A DNA stretch of 64,000 nt from Halorubrum sodomense (GCF_900111935.1 NZ_FOYN01000001.1:1-64000); one strand, 5' to 3'; positions 34,536-43,057 are shown, numbered from the stretch's first letter. The notes: generated from the sequence alone by a model not told the origin. Program-made: numbers and translations.

Positions 34536-35177
34536 ATGGGACTGCTCACGAACCTCAGAGACAGCATATCGCGGGTCACGGACGGCCTGTTCGCGGCCGA
34601 CGAGCCCAAGCGGATCGGGATCTACGGACCGCCGAACGCCGGTAAAACGACCCTCGCAAACCGGATCGCACGCGACTGGACGGGTGACGCCGTCGGCCCC
34701 GAGAGCCACATCCCCCACGAGACTCGCCGGGCCCGCCGGAAGGAGGGCGTGGAGATCGAACGCAACGGGCGCAAGGTCACCATCGACATCGTCGACACCC
34801 CCGGGGTGACGACGAAGGTCGACTACAAGGAGTTCTTGGACCACGACATGGAGAAGGACGACGCCGTCCGCCGGTCGCGCGAGGCGACCGAGGGCGTCGC
34901 GGAGGCGATGCATTGGCTCCGCGAGGACGTCGACGGCGTCATCTACGTGCTCGACTCGACGACGGATCCCTTCACCCAGGTGAACACGATGCTGATCGGG
35001 ATCATCGAGTCGCAGGACCTCCCGGCGCTGATCCTCGCGAACAAGACGGACCTGGAGGGGTCGGACGTCCAGCAGATCGCGAACGCCTTCCCGCAACACG
35101 AGACGATCCCGCTGTCCGCGCTGGAGGGCGACAACATGGACGAAGTGTACACCAAAATCGCGGAGTACTTCGGCTAA
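34536..35177 (+). CDS. arvA: Small Era-like GTPase, ArvA/OapA type
   Basis: A 213-residue GTPase starting MGLLTNLRDSISRVTDGL. G1 GPPNAGKT is at 31-38, DTPG is the G3 motif, and NKTD the G4 motif; switch I region is HIPHETRRARRKEGVEIE. It is the first of three overlapping genes found beside haloarchaeal origins (oapABC) and now linked to extracellular vesicle formation in Haloferax (arvABC; from memory of the literature). A real Shine-Dalgarno, GGAGGTC, stands just before the ATG at 34536, which supports this start over a TTG four codons upstream. Confidence 0.92.
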   Translation: MGLLTNLRDSISRVTDGLFAADEPKRIGIYGPPNAGKTTLANRIARDWTGDAVGPESHIPHETRRARRKEGVEIERNGRKVTIDIVDTPGVTTKVDYKEFLDHDMEKDDAVRRSREATEGVAEAMHWLREDVDGVIYVLDSTTDPFTQVNTMLIGIIESQDLPALILANKTDLEGSDVQQIANAFPQHETIPLSALEGDNMDEVYTKIAEYFG

Positions 35178-35599
35178 TGGCCGGCCCGAAAGCCAACGTC
35201 GACGCCGCGGACGACCCCGACGATCCCGACGACTCCGGCGACGGCGTCCGGATCGACATGATAAGCGGCGCTCGGATGGAGGGGCTCACGACCATGGAGA
35301 AGATCCGGCTCATCCTCGACGGCGTCCGCGACGGCAATATCGTCATCCTCGAGGAGGGGCTCTCCCCGGACGAGGAGTCGCGCCTCATCGAGGTGACGAT
35401 GACCGAGATCAGTCCGGACGACTTCACCGGCATCGAGATCGAGACGTACCCGAAGGCCGAGGCGGGCGACCAGAGCTTTCTCGACAAGCTGATGGGCCGC
35501 GAGTCGACGCAGAAGCTCACGGTGATCGGCCCGGCGAACCGCATCGAGACGCTACACAAAGACGAGAACCTCATCAGCACGCTCGTCTCCCGCAAGTAG
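35177..35599 (+). CDS. arvB: ArvB/OapB-family protein (DUF2073)
   Basis: A 140-residue protein overlapping arvA by one base (TAATG). An acidic start (DDPDDPDDSGDGVRID) is followed by MISGARMEGLTTMEKIRLIL and GNIVILEEGLSPDEESRLIE, features of the DUF2073 family. It ends with LTVIGPANRIETLHKDENLI. No enzymatic motif. It is thought to act with the ArvA GTPase as regulator or coat-like partner in vesicle formation. Confidence 0.9.
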   Translation: MAGPKANVDAADDPDDPDDSGDGVRIDMISGARMEGLTTMEKIRLILDGVRDGNIVILEEGLSPDEESRLIEVTMTEISPDDFTGIEIETYPKAEAGDQSFLDKLMGRESTQKLTVIGPANRIETLHKDENLISTLVSRK

Positions 35600-36310
35600 A
35601 TGCCCCACCAGTGTACCTCCTGCGGGCGGACGTTCCCCGACGGCTCCAAGGAGATGCTGTCGGGGTGTCCCGACTGCGGCGGGAACAAGTTCCAGTTCAA
35701 GCCCGCCGGCGCGACGGACGAGACCGCGTCCGCCGGAAACGACGCCGGCTCCGGCGGCGACGAGGGAGGTCCGGTCGCCGGCAACGAACCCGACCGGTCG
35801 CCCTCGACCTCGGACGATCGGCCGACGCCGGACGACGGCGCCGCAGACCCGAACTCGAGCGAGCCCGCGGACGCGACGCCGTCCGAGGCGGCAGCGGCCG
35901 ACGCGTCGGGGCGGGTCGACCCGTCGTCCGCGAGCGAGGCGTCCGAGAGCGTCGACCCGCCGTCTCCGAGCGACGGCACGGAGCAGATCGCTGACCGGAG
36001 CGACGAGGACACCGCGCAGGCGAGCGCGCGTTCCGAGGTGGTCTCGTCGGACGAACTCGACCGCGCGAGCCGCGAGGTCGACCCGGCCGACACCGCGGAG
36101 CCGCCGGCGGAGGGGGAACCCCAACCCGGCATCGACGCCCTCCGAGACGAGCTCAACGAGCAGTTCGAGAGCATTCGGATCGTCAGCCCGGGGCAGTACG
36201 AGCTCAACCTGATGGAGCTGTACGACAGACAGGAGTACATCATCTCCCTCCAGGAGGACGGCCGGTACGTAATCGAGATGCCCGACGCGTGGGGCATCGA
36301 GGACGAGTAG
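35600..36310 (+). CDS. arvC: ArvC/OapC-family zinc-ribbon protein
   Basis: A 236-residue protein directly following arvB. The N-terminus is a zinc ribbon (QCTSCGRTFPDGSKEMLSGC and then CPDCGGNKFQF). A long acidic, Ser/Asp/Ala-rich linker (about residues 35-165) follows, then a conserved C-terminal segment (IRIVSPGQYELNLMELYDRQ ... YVIEMPDAWGIED). Third gene of the arv/oap operon. The zinc ribbon and tail are the family-defining parts; the linker is variable in haloarchaea. Confidence 0.9.
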   Translation: MPHQCTSCGRTFPDGSKEMLSGCPDCGGNKFQFKPAGATDETASAGNDAGSGGDEGGPVAGNEPDRSPSTSDDRPTPDDGAADPNSSEPADATPSEAAAADASGRVDPSSASEASESVDPPSPSDGTEQIADRSDEDTAQASARSEVVSSDELDRASREVDPADTAEPPAEGEPQPGIDALRDELNEQFESIRIVSPGQYELNLMELYDRQEYIISLQEDGRYVIEMPDAWGIEDE

Positions 36311-36659
36311 TCCGTCCCCTCGTCCCGACCGACCACGGCGTCCCGCGCTCCTCGCCACCCGGCCCTGTTGTCGGTGATCGATAGTCCGGTTTTCGTGGCC
36401 GCTCGGCGGCCGTTTCGGGCGATCCGGCGCTTCGGGCGACCCTTGTCGAAGAAGATACTGTTATCCGGCTTCCTCCGCTACGGGGTCGCATGTTTACCGA
36501 TCGCTTCCCCCGATCCGGCCGGCGTTCCGGCCTCGATCCGGACCGCGCTGTCCCGACCGCCCCGCGTCGACCTGATGGTGACCGCTCTGATGGAGACCGA
36601 TCTGAGGGGGACCGACCCGCCGGAGACCGACTCTCACGGGCTCCTGACGAGGTAGCCAT
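36311..36659. other. Intergenic region, no gene seen
   Basis: About 350 bp between arvC and lysC. An open frame from 36368 has no haloarchaeal codon pattern and no recognisable product. Near the right end, short imperfect direct repeats occur (CTGATGG..GACCG around 36573, 36591 and 36615). A TATA-like CTGTTATCC is at 36458. Confidence 0.5.
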
Positions 36660-37841
36660 ATGCGCGTAGTCGCGAAGTTCGGCGGCACGAGCCTCGGCAG
36701 CGGCGACCGGATCGAGCGCGCGGCCGACTCGGTGGCGAGCGCGGTCGCGGCCGGCCACGAGATCGCGGTCGTCGCGAGCGCGATGGGGTCGACCACCGAC
36801 GACCTCCTCGACGACATCACCTTCGAGACGGACGACGCCGACCGCGCCGAGATCGTCTCGATGGGCGAGCGGACCAGCGTCCGAATGCTGAAGGCCGCGC
36901 TCTCGGTTCGCGACGTCGACGCCGTCTTCCTCGAGCCCGGGCATCCCGACTGGCCCGTGGTCACGGACGAACTGGGCGAGGTCGACGTCGAGGAGACGAA
37001 GAAGCGCGCGCGGAAGATCGCCGCCGAGATGGACGGCGTCGTCCCGATCATCACCGGGTTCCTCGCCGAGGACCACGACGGAAACGTCACCACGCTCGGG
37101 CGCGGCGGGTCGGACACGACCGCGGTCATGCTCGGCAACTACATGGACGCCGACGAGGTCGTGATCGTCACTGACGTGGAGGGCGTGATGACCGGCGACC
37201 CGCGGGTGGTCGAGGGCGCGCGTAACGTCGGCCAGATAACCGTCGACGAGCTGCGGAACCTCTCCTTCCGCGGTGCCGAGGTGGTCGCGCCCTCCGCGCT
37301 CTCGTACAAGCACGAGGGGCTCGCGGTTCGGGTCGTCCACTACCAGCACGGCGACCTCCTCCGCGGCGGCACCCGGATCGAAGGCCAGTTCGAGAGCCTG
37401 ATCGACATGCGCGAGGAGCCGCTGGCGTGTCTCACCATCGCGGGCCGAGCGATCCGGAACCGCCCCGGGATCCTCTCCGAGCTGTCGAACGCGCTCCGCG
37501 CCGAGGAGATCAACATCGACGCGGTCGCCTCGGGGATGGACTCGGTCACTTTCTACGTCGACGTCGACGTCGCCGAGACCGCCGAGGCGCTGCTCCACGA
37601 GGCGGTCGTCACCGACGAGGCGCTCTCTTCCGTCACCGTCGCCGATCCCATCGCCGTGATCCGCGTCACGGGCGGCGAACTCCCCAACCAGTCGGGCGTC
37701 ATCCAGGACATCATCGCGCCCATCGCCGAGGCCGGCATCAACATCATCGACCTGATCACGAGCGCGACCTCCGTCGCGGTGTTCGTCGACTGGAACGACC
37801 GCGAGGAGGCGCTCGAAATCGTTCAACAGCGGTTCGACTGA
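36660..37841 (+). CDS. lysC: Aspartate kinase
   Basis: A 393-residue enzyme phosphorylating aspartate, the first step to threonine, methionine and lysine. KFGGTSLGS is at residues 6-14. TLGRGGSDTTAVMLGNYMDADEVVIVTDVEGVMTGDPRVV forms the active site. Two ACT domains follow (ITVDE... and after ACLTIAGRAIRNRPGILSELSNAL), with the second ACT at LPNQSGVIQDIIAPIAEAGINI. They suggest allosteric feedback by amino acids. The gene is single. The threonine pathway reappears at 60965 (thrC). Confidence 0.96.
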   Translation: MRVVAKFGGTSLGSGDRIERAADSVASAVAAGHEIAVVASAMGSTTDDLLDDITFETDDADRAEIVSMGERTSVRMLKAALSVRDVDAVFLEPGHPDWPVVTDELGEVDVEETKKRARKIAAEMDGVVPIITGFLAEDHDGNVTTLGRGGSDTTAVMLGNYMDADEVVIVTDVEGVMTGDPRVVEGARNVGQITVDELRNLSFRGAEVVAPSALSYKHEGLAVRVVHYQHGDLLRGGTRIEGQFESLIDMREEPLACLTIAGRAIRNRPGILSELSNALRAEEINIDAVASGMDSVTFYVDVDVAETAEALLHEAVVTDEALSSVTVADPIAVIRVTGGELPNQSGVIQDIIAPIAEAGINIIDLITSATSVAVFVDWNDREEALEIVQQRFD

Positions 37842-38000
37842 TCCGAACGGCCTCGTCCGACGCTCGGACCCCCGGATTCGCCGTCGTCGAAACCTTCCAG
37901 CTCCCGTGACAAAAGGCCGCTCAGGACGGCCGTCGTCGCCGCCGAGTCGGGGTTACCGCCTCGCTGTCCTCAGCCCAACGGACGGAGTTCGCTCCGGGAC

Positions 38001-38153
38001 TCACCACCGGTGGCCGCCGATGTCCACGATCGAATGACACCGGGCGCACTCGGAGACGACGAGGGGGTCCGACGAGGACTGGTTCGTCACGTCGTCGTCC
38101 GGACCGGTCGGGCCGCCGCACCGCTTACAGACCATCGTACGATTCGCTTCCAT
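38001..38153 (-). CDS. Very small zinc-finger protein, 50 residues
   Basis: Short gene reading MEANRTMVCKRCGGPTGPDD and onward, ending IVDIGGHRW. Two CxxC pairs (CKRC, CARC plus a following His) form a likely zinc ribbon. The alternative start is Met7 (38135). It belongs to the small CxxC zinc-finger class abundant in haloarchaea; no family name is secure. Confidence 0.7.
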   Translation of the reverse strand: MEANRTMVCKRCGGPTGPDDDVTNQSSSDPLVVSECARCHSIVDIGGHRW

Positions 38154-38356
38154 CAGGGTCGCTCAGACGCGCCCGGCGGAGATAACTCATGCCATTTGGC
38201 ATCAACCGGCTCGCCAGTCGAGCGGTCCGTCCGGATTCGACTCCGGCGCCGACGCCGTGAGAGGCGCACGCGCCGTATCCGATATATCCGCGAAACACAG
38301 CCCTAACGGCGCATTTCGACGAACCCATGAACCGGATTTTCAGGCCGCTCCGGGCC

Positions 38357-38794
38357 TCAGCCTTCCGGATCGAACCGGTACCGCGTCGTCGACGCGCCGT
38401 CGATCCGCGGCCCCGAGCCGACCGCCTCGAACCCGATCGACTCGGACGCGTCGGCCGCGGTCCCGTCGGTCGGCAGGACGGCCTCGACGGTCATCCCCTC
38501 CCGGGTCGCGAACCGCACCGGCTCCTCGAACAGGCGGCGGACCGCGTCCGGGTCGCCCTCGACGTTCGTCACGTGAACGGCCCCGTCGCGCACGTCGAAC
38601 GAGACGAACCCGCTGACCGCGTCGACGGGAGTGTCTTCGCCGTCGTCGTCCGAATCGCCTTCGGACGCGACTCCGCCCGTCGTCGCGACGCGCACCGATC
38701 GGTCGTGGATCATGTTCCGGACGACGCCTTCCGGGCGACCCGTCATCGACGCCAGGGCCGCGGCGTCGGCCTCGACCGCGTCACGGACTCGCAT
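38357..38794 (-). CDS. GNAT-like acetyltransferase-fold protein
   Basis: A 145-residue protein starting MRVRDAVEADAAALASMTGR, the typical first strand and helix of a GNAT domain. An acidic Ser/Asp/Glu insert (residues about 43-53) interrupts before VSGFVSFDVRDGAVHVTNVE. The acetyl-CoA loop (QxxGxG/A) is not obvious, so catalysis is uncertain. The ATG at 38794 is chosen over an upstream one by homology of the GNAT start. It diverges from the small membrane gene at 38884. Confidence 0.72.
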   Translation of the reverse strand: MRVRDAVEADAAALASMTGRPEGVVRNMIHDRSVRVATTGGVASEGDSDDDGEDTPVDAVSGFVSFDVRDGAVHVTNVEGDPDAVRRLFEEPVRFATREGMTVEAVLPTDGTAADASESIGFEAVGSGPRIDGASTTRYRFDPEG

Positions 38795-38883
38795 ACCGTT
38801 GGACTCTCGCCCGCCGACATAAAATCGCCGCACGCTCGCCGCGGACCGGATGATTTTAACGACCGGCGGACGCAGGAACTCGC

Positions 38884-38973
38884 ATGAACAAATCGACCCA
38901 GATCGTCGTCGGCACGGTCGGCGTCTCGGCCGTCCTCTCGGTCCTCATCATCCTCTCGTACGTCTTCGCCTGA
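38884..38973 (+). CDS. 29-residue single-helix membrane peptide
   Basis: Reads MNKSTQIVVGTVGVSAVLSV and on to LIILSYVFA. A single hydrophobic helix with a charged N-terminus. Its TGA overlaps the ATG of the next gene (ATGA at 38973), so translation is coupled and the peptide is probably real. TATA-like GATTTTAACG lies about 30 bases upstream. Function unknown; perhaps a membrane anchor for the next product. Confidence 0.6.
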   Translation: MNKSTQIVVGTVGVSAVLSVLIILSYVFA

Positions 38974-39854
38974 TGTTCTCGCCCCGGCCGCTCGACGACG
39001 ACCTCGCGGCGGTCCGCGACCGGTACGCACCGGAGTCGCCCGTCCTCGACGTGGACTCCGACTTCGAGACGCTCCCGCCGGCCGCCGCGGAGGACCTAGG
39101 TCTCTTCGTCGACGGGCTCGACCCCGCCTCGTACCCCGCCGAGTGGCTCCCCGAGGCGGTGCCGGACCTGCTCCGGAAGCACGCCGGACCCGCGTTCACC
39201 GTCGGGCTCCCGGGCGACGGGACGGTCGTCCGGACGACGCAGACCGACCCGCCCGCCGTGCTCGTCAAGCGGCGCGCGGAGGGGACGCCCGACGACTTCC
39301 TCGCCTTCCTCGTCGCGGAACGGCTGGTTCAGATCGGCCGCGAGCCGGGGCCCGGCACCGTGGGCGGCGAGAACTCGGGCGGAAGTGACGCGCCCGGCCT
39401 CCCGGAGTCGTTCCTCCCGTTCTTCGGCGATCGCTACCGCGACCTCGACGCGGCGATCCGCCGCCCGGACCCGGAGACGGGAGCCTCGACCACGGGCTTC
39501 GGCCCGACCGACGTCTTCCAGGTCGCGAACGCGCTGTTCGACGCGTGGGTCGGCCTCCGCGTCCGCGACGCGTTCGCGTCGTGGGAGGGCGAGTACCCCC
39601 GGCTGTTCGACGCGTGGATCGACGCGGGCGAGCGGCTCTCCGGCCGGCTCGGCGACCTCTCCGGCGAGGTCGCCCGCGGGGAGACCGACTTCGCGGCCGC
39701 GACGGAGTACGCCTGCTCGGCGGTGAAACACGACCTCGACCTCCCGGCGCCGTACGGCGCGCTCGACACGACCGCCTACCGGGATCGCGGGGCGGACTAC
39801 GCCGTCGCGTGGGCGGAGAAGACGTTCGCAGCGCTCGTCGACGACGAGGAGTGA
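38973..39854 (+). CDS. Haloarchaeal conserved protein, function unknown
   Basis: A 293-residue soluble, acidic protein starting MFSPRPLDDDLAAVRDRYAP. It is mostly helical, with conserved-looking segments FVDGLDPASYPAEWLPEAV, FGDRYRDLDAAIRR, FQVANALFDAWVGLRVRDAF and ATEYACSAVKHDLDLPAPYG. No motif recognised. It resembles a haloarchaeal family of the DUF7089 kind (recalled, unverified), often beside the RecA-fold-like gene that converges here at 39884. Confidence 0.75.
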   Translation: MFSPRPLDDDLAAVRDRYAPESPVLDVDSDFETLPPAAAEDLGLFVDGLDPASYPAEWLPEAVPDLLRKHAGPAFTVGLPGDGTVVRTTQTDPPAVLVKRRAEGTPDDFLAFLVAERLVQIGREPGPGTVGGENSGGSDAPGLPESFLPFFGDRYRDLDAAIRRPDPETGASTTGFGPTDVFQVANALFDAWVGLRVRDAFASWEGEYPRLFDAWIDAGERLSGRLGDLSGEVARGETDFAAATEYACSAVKHDLDLPAPYGALDTTAYRDRGADYAVAWAEKTFAALVDDEE

Positions 39855-39883
39855 AACGGCGACCGCGGCCGAAATCGCGCTTC

Positions 39884-40462
39884 TCAGCCGTCGAAGGTGA
39901 CGTTCCCCTCCCCGTCGAGCCCGATGACGCCGTCGAACAGCTCGCGGAACCGGTCGAGCGTCGCGACCTCGTGGACCTCCTCCGAGAGGTGGAAGATGCC
40001 GACCGCGTCGTGCTCGTCGAGGAGGGAGAGGATCTCGGCGGCGGCCTCGTACACCGCGTCGTCGTCGGCGTAGTAGGCCATCTCGGTGAGCGAGTCGACC
40101 GAGACGCGGCGCTTCCCCTCGTTTTCGGTGAGGAACCGCTCGACGCGGTCGACGACGCCGTCGAGGTCGTCGGGCGCGGAGACGTAGTACACGTCGTCGC
40201 TGGAGCGCCGCGAGTACCCGCGCTCGACGGAGAGCGTGTCGAGGATGGTCGCCTTCGTCTCGTCGACGTCGTAGTACTCCAGCTTCTGTTCGACCTCTCG
40301 GGCGGTGGTTCGCGTCGAGACGACGAGGAACGCGTCGGTGTCGGTCTTGAGGAAGTCGGTGTCGATCCGGTCCGTCTCGCCGATGCTCGGGTGGACGAGC
40401 AGGAGTCCGGTCCCGCCCGGTATCGTCTCCGGCCCGTTCTCGACGGCGAGGGAGTAGTCCAT
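39884..40462 (-). CDS. RecA/KaiC-fold-like protein without Walker A
   Basis: A 192-residue protein. TGLLLVHPSIGETD stands where a P-loop would be, but lacks GKT/S. FLVVSTRTTAREVEQKLEYYDVD resembles the strand-helix-strand of KaiC/RadA-like ATPases. RRVSVDSLTEMAYYADDDAVYEAAAEIL matches a region after Walker B. It may therefore be a degenerate member used for protein interaction, possibly of the DUF7090 kind (recalled). Start ATG 40462 fits. A function is unknown. Confidence 0.65.
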   Translation of the reverse strand: MDYSLAVENGPETIPGGTGLLLVHPSIGETDRIDTDFLKTDTDAFLVVSTRTTAREVEQKLEYYDVDETKATILDTLSVERGYSRRSSDDVYYVSAPDDLDGVVDRVERFLTENEGKRRVSVDSLTEMAYYADDDAVYEAAAEILSLLDEHDAVGIFHLSEEVHEVATLDRFRELFDGVIGLDGEGNVTFDG

Positions 40463-40577
40463 GGGATCGGAACTCGCCCGACTGACTTAACGGTACGGTC
40501 GACGGGGTCCAGACCGGCGGACGCGAACGGCTCCCTCGCCCCGCGTCGGGTCGCGGGCGCACTCCGCCCCGTCGCTA

Positions 40578-40602
40578 CTCCCCCACCGTTTCATCTGGAG
40601 AT
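40578..40602 (+). promoter_or_regulatory. Origin-box-like sequence upstream of the MgtE pair
   Basis: Reads ACTCCCCCACCGTTTCATCT then GGAGA. The GTTTCATCTGGAGA half fits the origin box, the C-run half is looser. It lies in the 231-bp gap between divergent genes, with a T-run (40661-40667) nearer the MgtE start. Confidence 0.4.
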
Positions 40603-40693
40603 CGCGACACGTACGCGCCCGGACTCGGTGAATCGACGCCGCCCGCGGACGCGGCGGTCGGTTTTTTTGCCCCGCCCGCCGTCGGTGCGTTCG

Positions 40694-41266
40694 ATGCCCG
40701 GGCACGACACCGCGCGCGACATCTACCGGCAGGCGCTCCCGGTGATCGCGGTCAGCCTGATCGCGGGGCTGTTCGCGGGGACGATACTCGGCTCGGAGAC
40801 CATGCGCGCGAACATCGAACAGGTCCCCGGACTGCTCCTGTTGCTGCCGGCGTTCCTCGCCACCCGCGGCGGGGTGTACGGCTCGCTCGGCGCCCGGCTC
40901 TCGACCGGGCTCCACCAGGGGATCATCGAACCCCGGTTCCGGCCGGACCGCCGGCTCACGAACGCGGTCGTCGCCTCCTTTATCAACGGGATGAGCGTCT
41001 CCGTGTTCATCGCGGTCGTCACCTACCTCACGCTCGTCCTGTTCGGTGACGGCGGGAGCCTCTTCCAGTTGGTCGGCGTGATGGTCGTCGCCGGCTTCCT
41101 CTCGGCGGTGCTCATGATCACGGTGTTGATCTCGGTCATCTTCGTCGGCTACCGGCGCGGGCTCGACCCCGACAACGTCATCGGCCCGGTCGTCACGACG
41201 CTCGGCGACGTGTTCGGGGTGTTCTTCCTCCTGGTCGGAGTGGCCGTCGTGGGGGCGGTGTCGTGA
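40694..41266 (+). CDS. MgtE-type magnesium transporter, membrane half 1
   Basis: A 190-residue protein corresponding to the membrane domain of MgtE (five helices) without the cytosolic N and CBS domains. Segments: VIAVSLIAGLFAGTILG, LLLLLPAFLATRGGVYGSLGARLST, the family signature, then SVFIAVVTYLTLVLFG and GFLSAVLMITVLISVIFVGY, and VVTTLGDVFGVFFLLVGV. Overlaps the second half by GTGA. The two proteins probably form a heterodimer. Start ATG 40694 precedes MPGHDTARDIYRQALPV. Confidence 0.9.
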   Translation: MPGHDTARDIYRQALPVIAVSLIAGLFAGTILGSETMRANIEQVPGLLLLLPAFLATRGGVYGSLGARLSTGLHQGIIEPRFRPDRRLTNAVVASFINGMSVSVFIAVVTYLTLVLFGDGGSLFQLVGVMVVAGFLSAVLMITVLISVIFVGYRRGLDPDNVIGPVVTTLGDVFGVFFLLVGVAVVGAVS

Positions 41267-41838
41267 CCGATCCCGCGCCGACCGGGATCGACGAGTGGTC
41301 GGTCCGGCGGATCGTCCGGACGATGATCCCGCTTCTGGCCGCGCTGTCGGTGCTCCAGCTCGTCTCCGGGACGGTGTTGGAGAGTTACGAGGAGATTCTG
41401 CTGCGGTATCCGGCGCTCCTGGTCCTCGTGCCCGTCCAGATCGGGACGGCCGGCAACCTCGCGTCGATAACCTGCTCGCGGCTCACGACCCAGCTCTACC
41501 TCGGGACCTACGAGCTCAGCCCGTCGAACCCCGCCCTCCGGGCGAACGCGGGCGCGGTGTTCGGACTCGCGGCGACCGTCTTCGGCGCGGTGGGGATCGC
41601 CGCGTGGGGCATCGGGCTCGCGCTCGGCGGGTCGCTCGCGCTCGGCCGGGTGCTGCTGATCTCGCTGGTCTCCGGCATGGCGCTCGCCGCGCTCGTCGTC
41701 GTCGCCAGCGTCGCCGCCGTCGAGGTGTCCTACCGCGTCGGGCTCAACCCCGACGACACGACGATCCCCGTGGTGACGAACCTCTGTGACGTCGCCGGCG
41801 TGTTGATCCTCTTCGCGGTCGTCTCGGTGGTGTTGTGA
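41263..41838 (+). CDS. MgtE-type magnesium transporter, membrane half 2
   Basis: A 191-residue second MgtE membrane unit, GTG start in a GTGA overlap with half 1. It carries MIPLLAALSVLQLVSGTVLES, LLVLVPVQIGTAGNLASITCSRLTT, LFAAT-like helices and TIPVVTNLCDVAGVLILFA. The conserved Asp of the ion pathway (TNLCD) matches TTLGD in half 1. No regulatory domain is encoded in either gene, so magnesium gating through CBS domains is absent here. Confidence 0.9.
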   Translation: MTDPAPTGIDEWSVRRIVRTMIPLLAALSVLQLVSGTVLESYEEILLRYPALLVLVPVQIGTAGNLASITCSRLTTQLYLGTYELSPSNPALRANAGAVFGLAATVFGAVGIAAWGIGLALGGSLALGRVLLISLVSGMALAALVVVASVAAVEVSYRVGLNPDDTTIPVVTNLCDVAGVLILFAVVSVVL

Positions 41839-41869
41839 ATCGATTTCCGGGAGCGTGGGCGCGCCGACC

Positions 41870-42313
41870 TCAGAACACGCTGTCAGCGGTCGCGGCGCCG
41901 ACGACGCTGAACACGGCGCCGACCGCGACGGCCTTCGCGGTCGTCGCCACTACCGCGCCGTCGCCGATCCCGCCCTCGACGAGGAACGTGTGGGGCGCGT
42001 CGAAGATCAGCGCCAGCAGGAGCACGGAGCCGAACGCCACCGTCATCAGCGAGACGAAGCGGGTCGGGACCCCGACGAGGTCCGGCTCCTCGTCGACGTC
42101 GCGGCCGGTGTCGGCCCGGTACAGCGCGGCGTACCCGATCAGCGCCACGAGCCCGGCGGTCACGGCGGCCTGGACCCAGTTCATCCCCGCGGCGAGTTCC
42201 CACACCTCCGCGGTGACGACGAACGGCCCCGCGAGCAGGAAGCCGCCGACCGACTGCTGGGCCATGTCGGCCACCCGGAAGTTCGGGCGGCGGAGCGCTC
42301 GCGGGCGTTTCAT
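41870..42313 (-). CDS. DUF2391-like integral membrane protein
   Basis: A 147-residue protein starting MKRPRALRRPNFRVADMAQQ, with four transmembrane helices: VGGFLLAGPFVVTAEVWELA, WVQAAVTAGLVALIGYAALY, VSLMTVAFGSVLLLALIF and AKAVAVGAVFSVVGAATADS. Basic N-terminus and hydrophobic core fit the DUF2391 family (recalled). Function unknown. Convergent with the MgtE pair and divergent from the methyltransferase. Confidence 0.75.
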   Translation of the reverse strand: MKRPRALRRPNFRVADMAQQSVGGFLLAGPFVVTAEVWELAAGMNWVQAAVTAGLVALIGYAALYRADTGRDVDEEPDLVGVPTRFVSLMTVAFGSVLLLALIFDAPHTFLVEGGIGDGAVVATTAKAVAVGAVFSVVGAATADSVF

Positions 42314-42379
42314 GTCCCCCGTGGGGGGCGGAGCCGGTAAAACACCGCCGTTTTTCACCGCTCTCCCCGTCCGGCCGGT

Positions 42380-43057
42380 ATGAGCGTTCGCGAGGAGTTC
42401 GACGAGTGGGCGGCGAGCGGGAAGGACCGCGGGATGGAGGACCGCCACTGGCACACCGCGAAACACGTCTTGGCGCGGATGCCGGTCGAGGACGGCGACG
42501 CCGTCCTCGATCTGGGCACCGGCTCGGGCTACGTGCTCCGCGCGCTCCGCGAGCGCGGCATCGGCCGCGGCTACGGCCTCGACGGCGCGCCCGAGATGGC
42601 GAACAACGCCCGCGGGTACACCGACGACGGCGCGGTCGGGTTCCTGGTCGGCGACTTCGACGAACTCCCCTTCGCCGACGACGCCCTCGACCACGTCTTC
42701 TCGATGGAGGCGTTCTACTACGCGAGCGATCCCGTCCACACGCTCGAAGAGGTTCGTCGGGTGCTGCGCCCGGGCGGCACCTTCTACTGCGCCGTCAACT
42801 ACTTCGCGGAGAGCGAGACGACCCACGCGTGGCAGGAGAACATCTCCGTCGACATGACGCTGTGGTCGCGCGAGGCGTATCGGGCGGCGTTCCGCGAGGC
42901 CGGGCTGTACGTCGCCGAGCAGGACGCGATCCCGGACCGCGAGACCGAGATTCCCGACGCTTCGGAGTTCCCGACCGACGGCTACGAGACGCGCGAGGCG
43001 ATGATCGATCGGTATCGGACGTGGGGGACGCTGTTGACGGTCGGCGTCGCTCCCTGA
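42380..43057 (+). CDS. Class I SAM-dependent methyltransferase
   Basis: A 225-residue Rossmann methyltransferase. The SAM motif LDLGTGSG is at 43-50, YGLDGAPEM is the acidic strand 2 loop, GDFDELPFADDALDHVFSMEAFYY covers motifs III-IV, and LRPGGTFYC is the post-motif. Similar proteins methylate small molecules such as quinones or arsenite; the substrate is not evident. It is monocistronic, followed by an AT-rich region. Confidence 0.9.
   Translation: MSVREEFDEWAASGKDRGMEDRHWHTAKHVLARMPVEDGDAVLDLGTGSGYVLRALRERGIGRGYGLDGAPEMANNARGYTDDGAVGFLVGDFDELPFADDALDHVFSMEAFYYASDPVHTLEEVRRVLRPGGTFYCAVNYFAESETTHAWQENISVDMTLWSREAYRAAFREAGLYVAEQDAIPDRETEIPDASEFPTDGYETREAMIDRYRTWGTLLTVGVAP

Noticed and set aside
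36368-36655. A 95-codon frame between arvC and lysC
   Set aside because: No homologue recognised, basic and repetitive translation, no promoter at the right distance.
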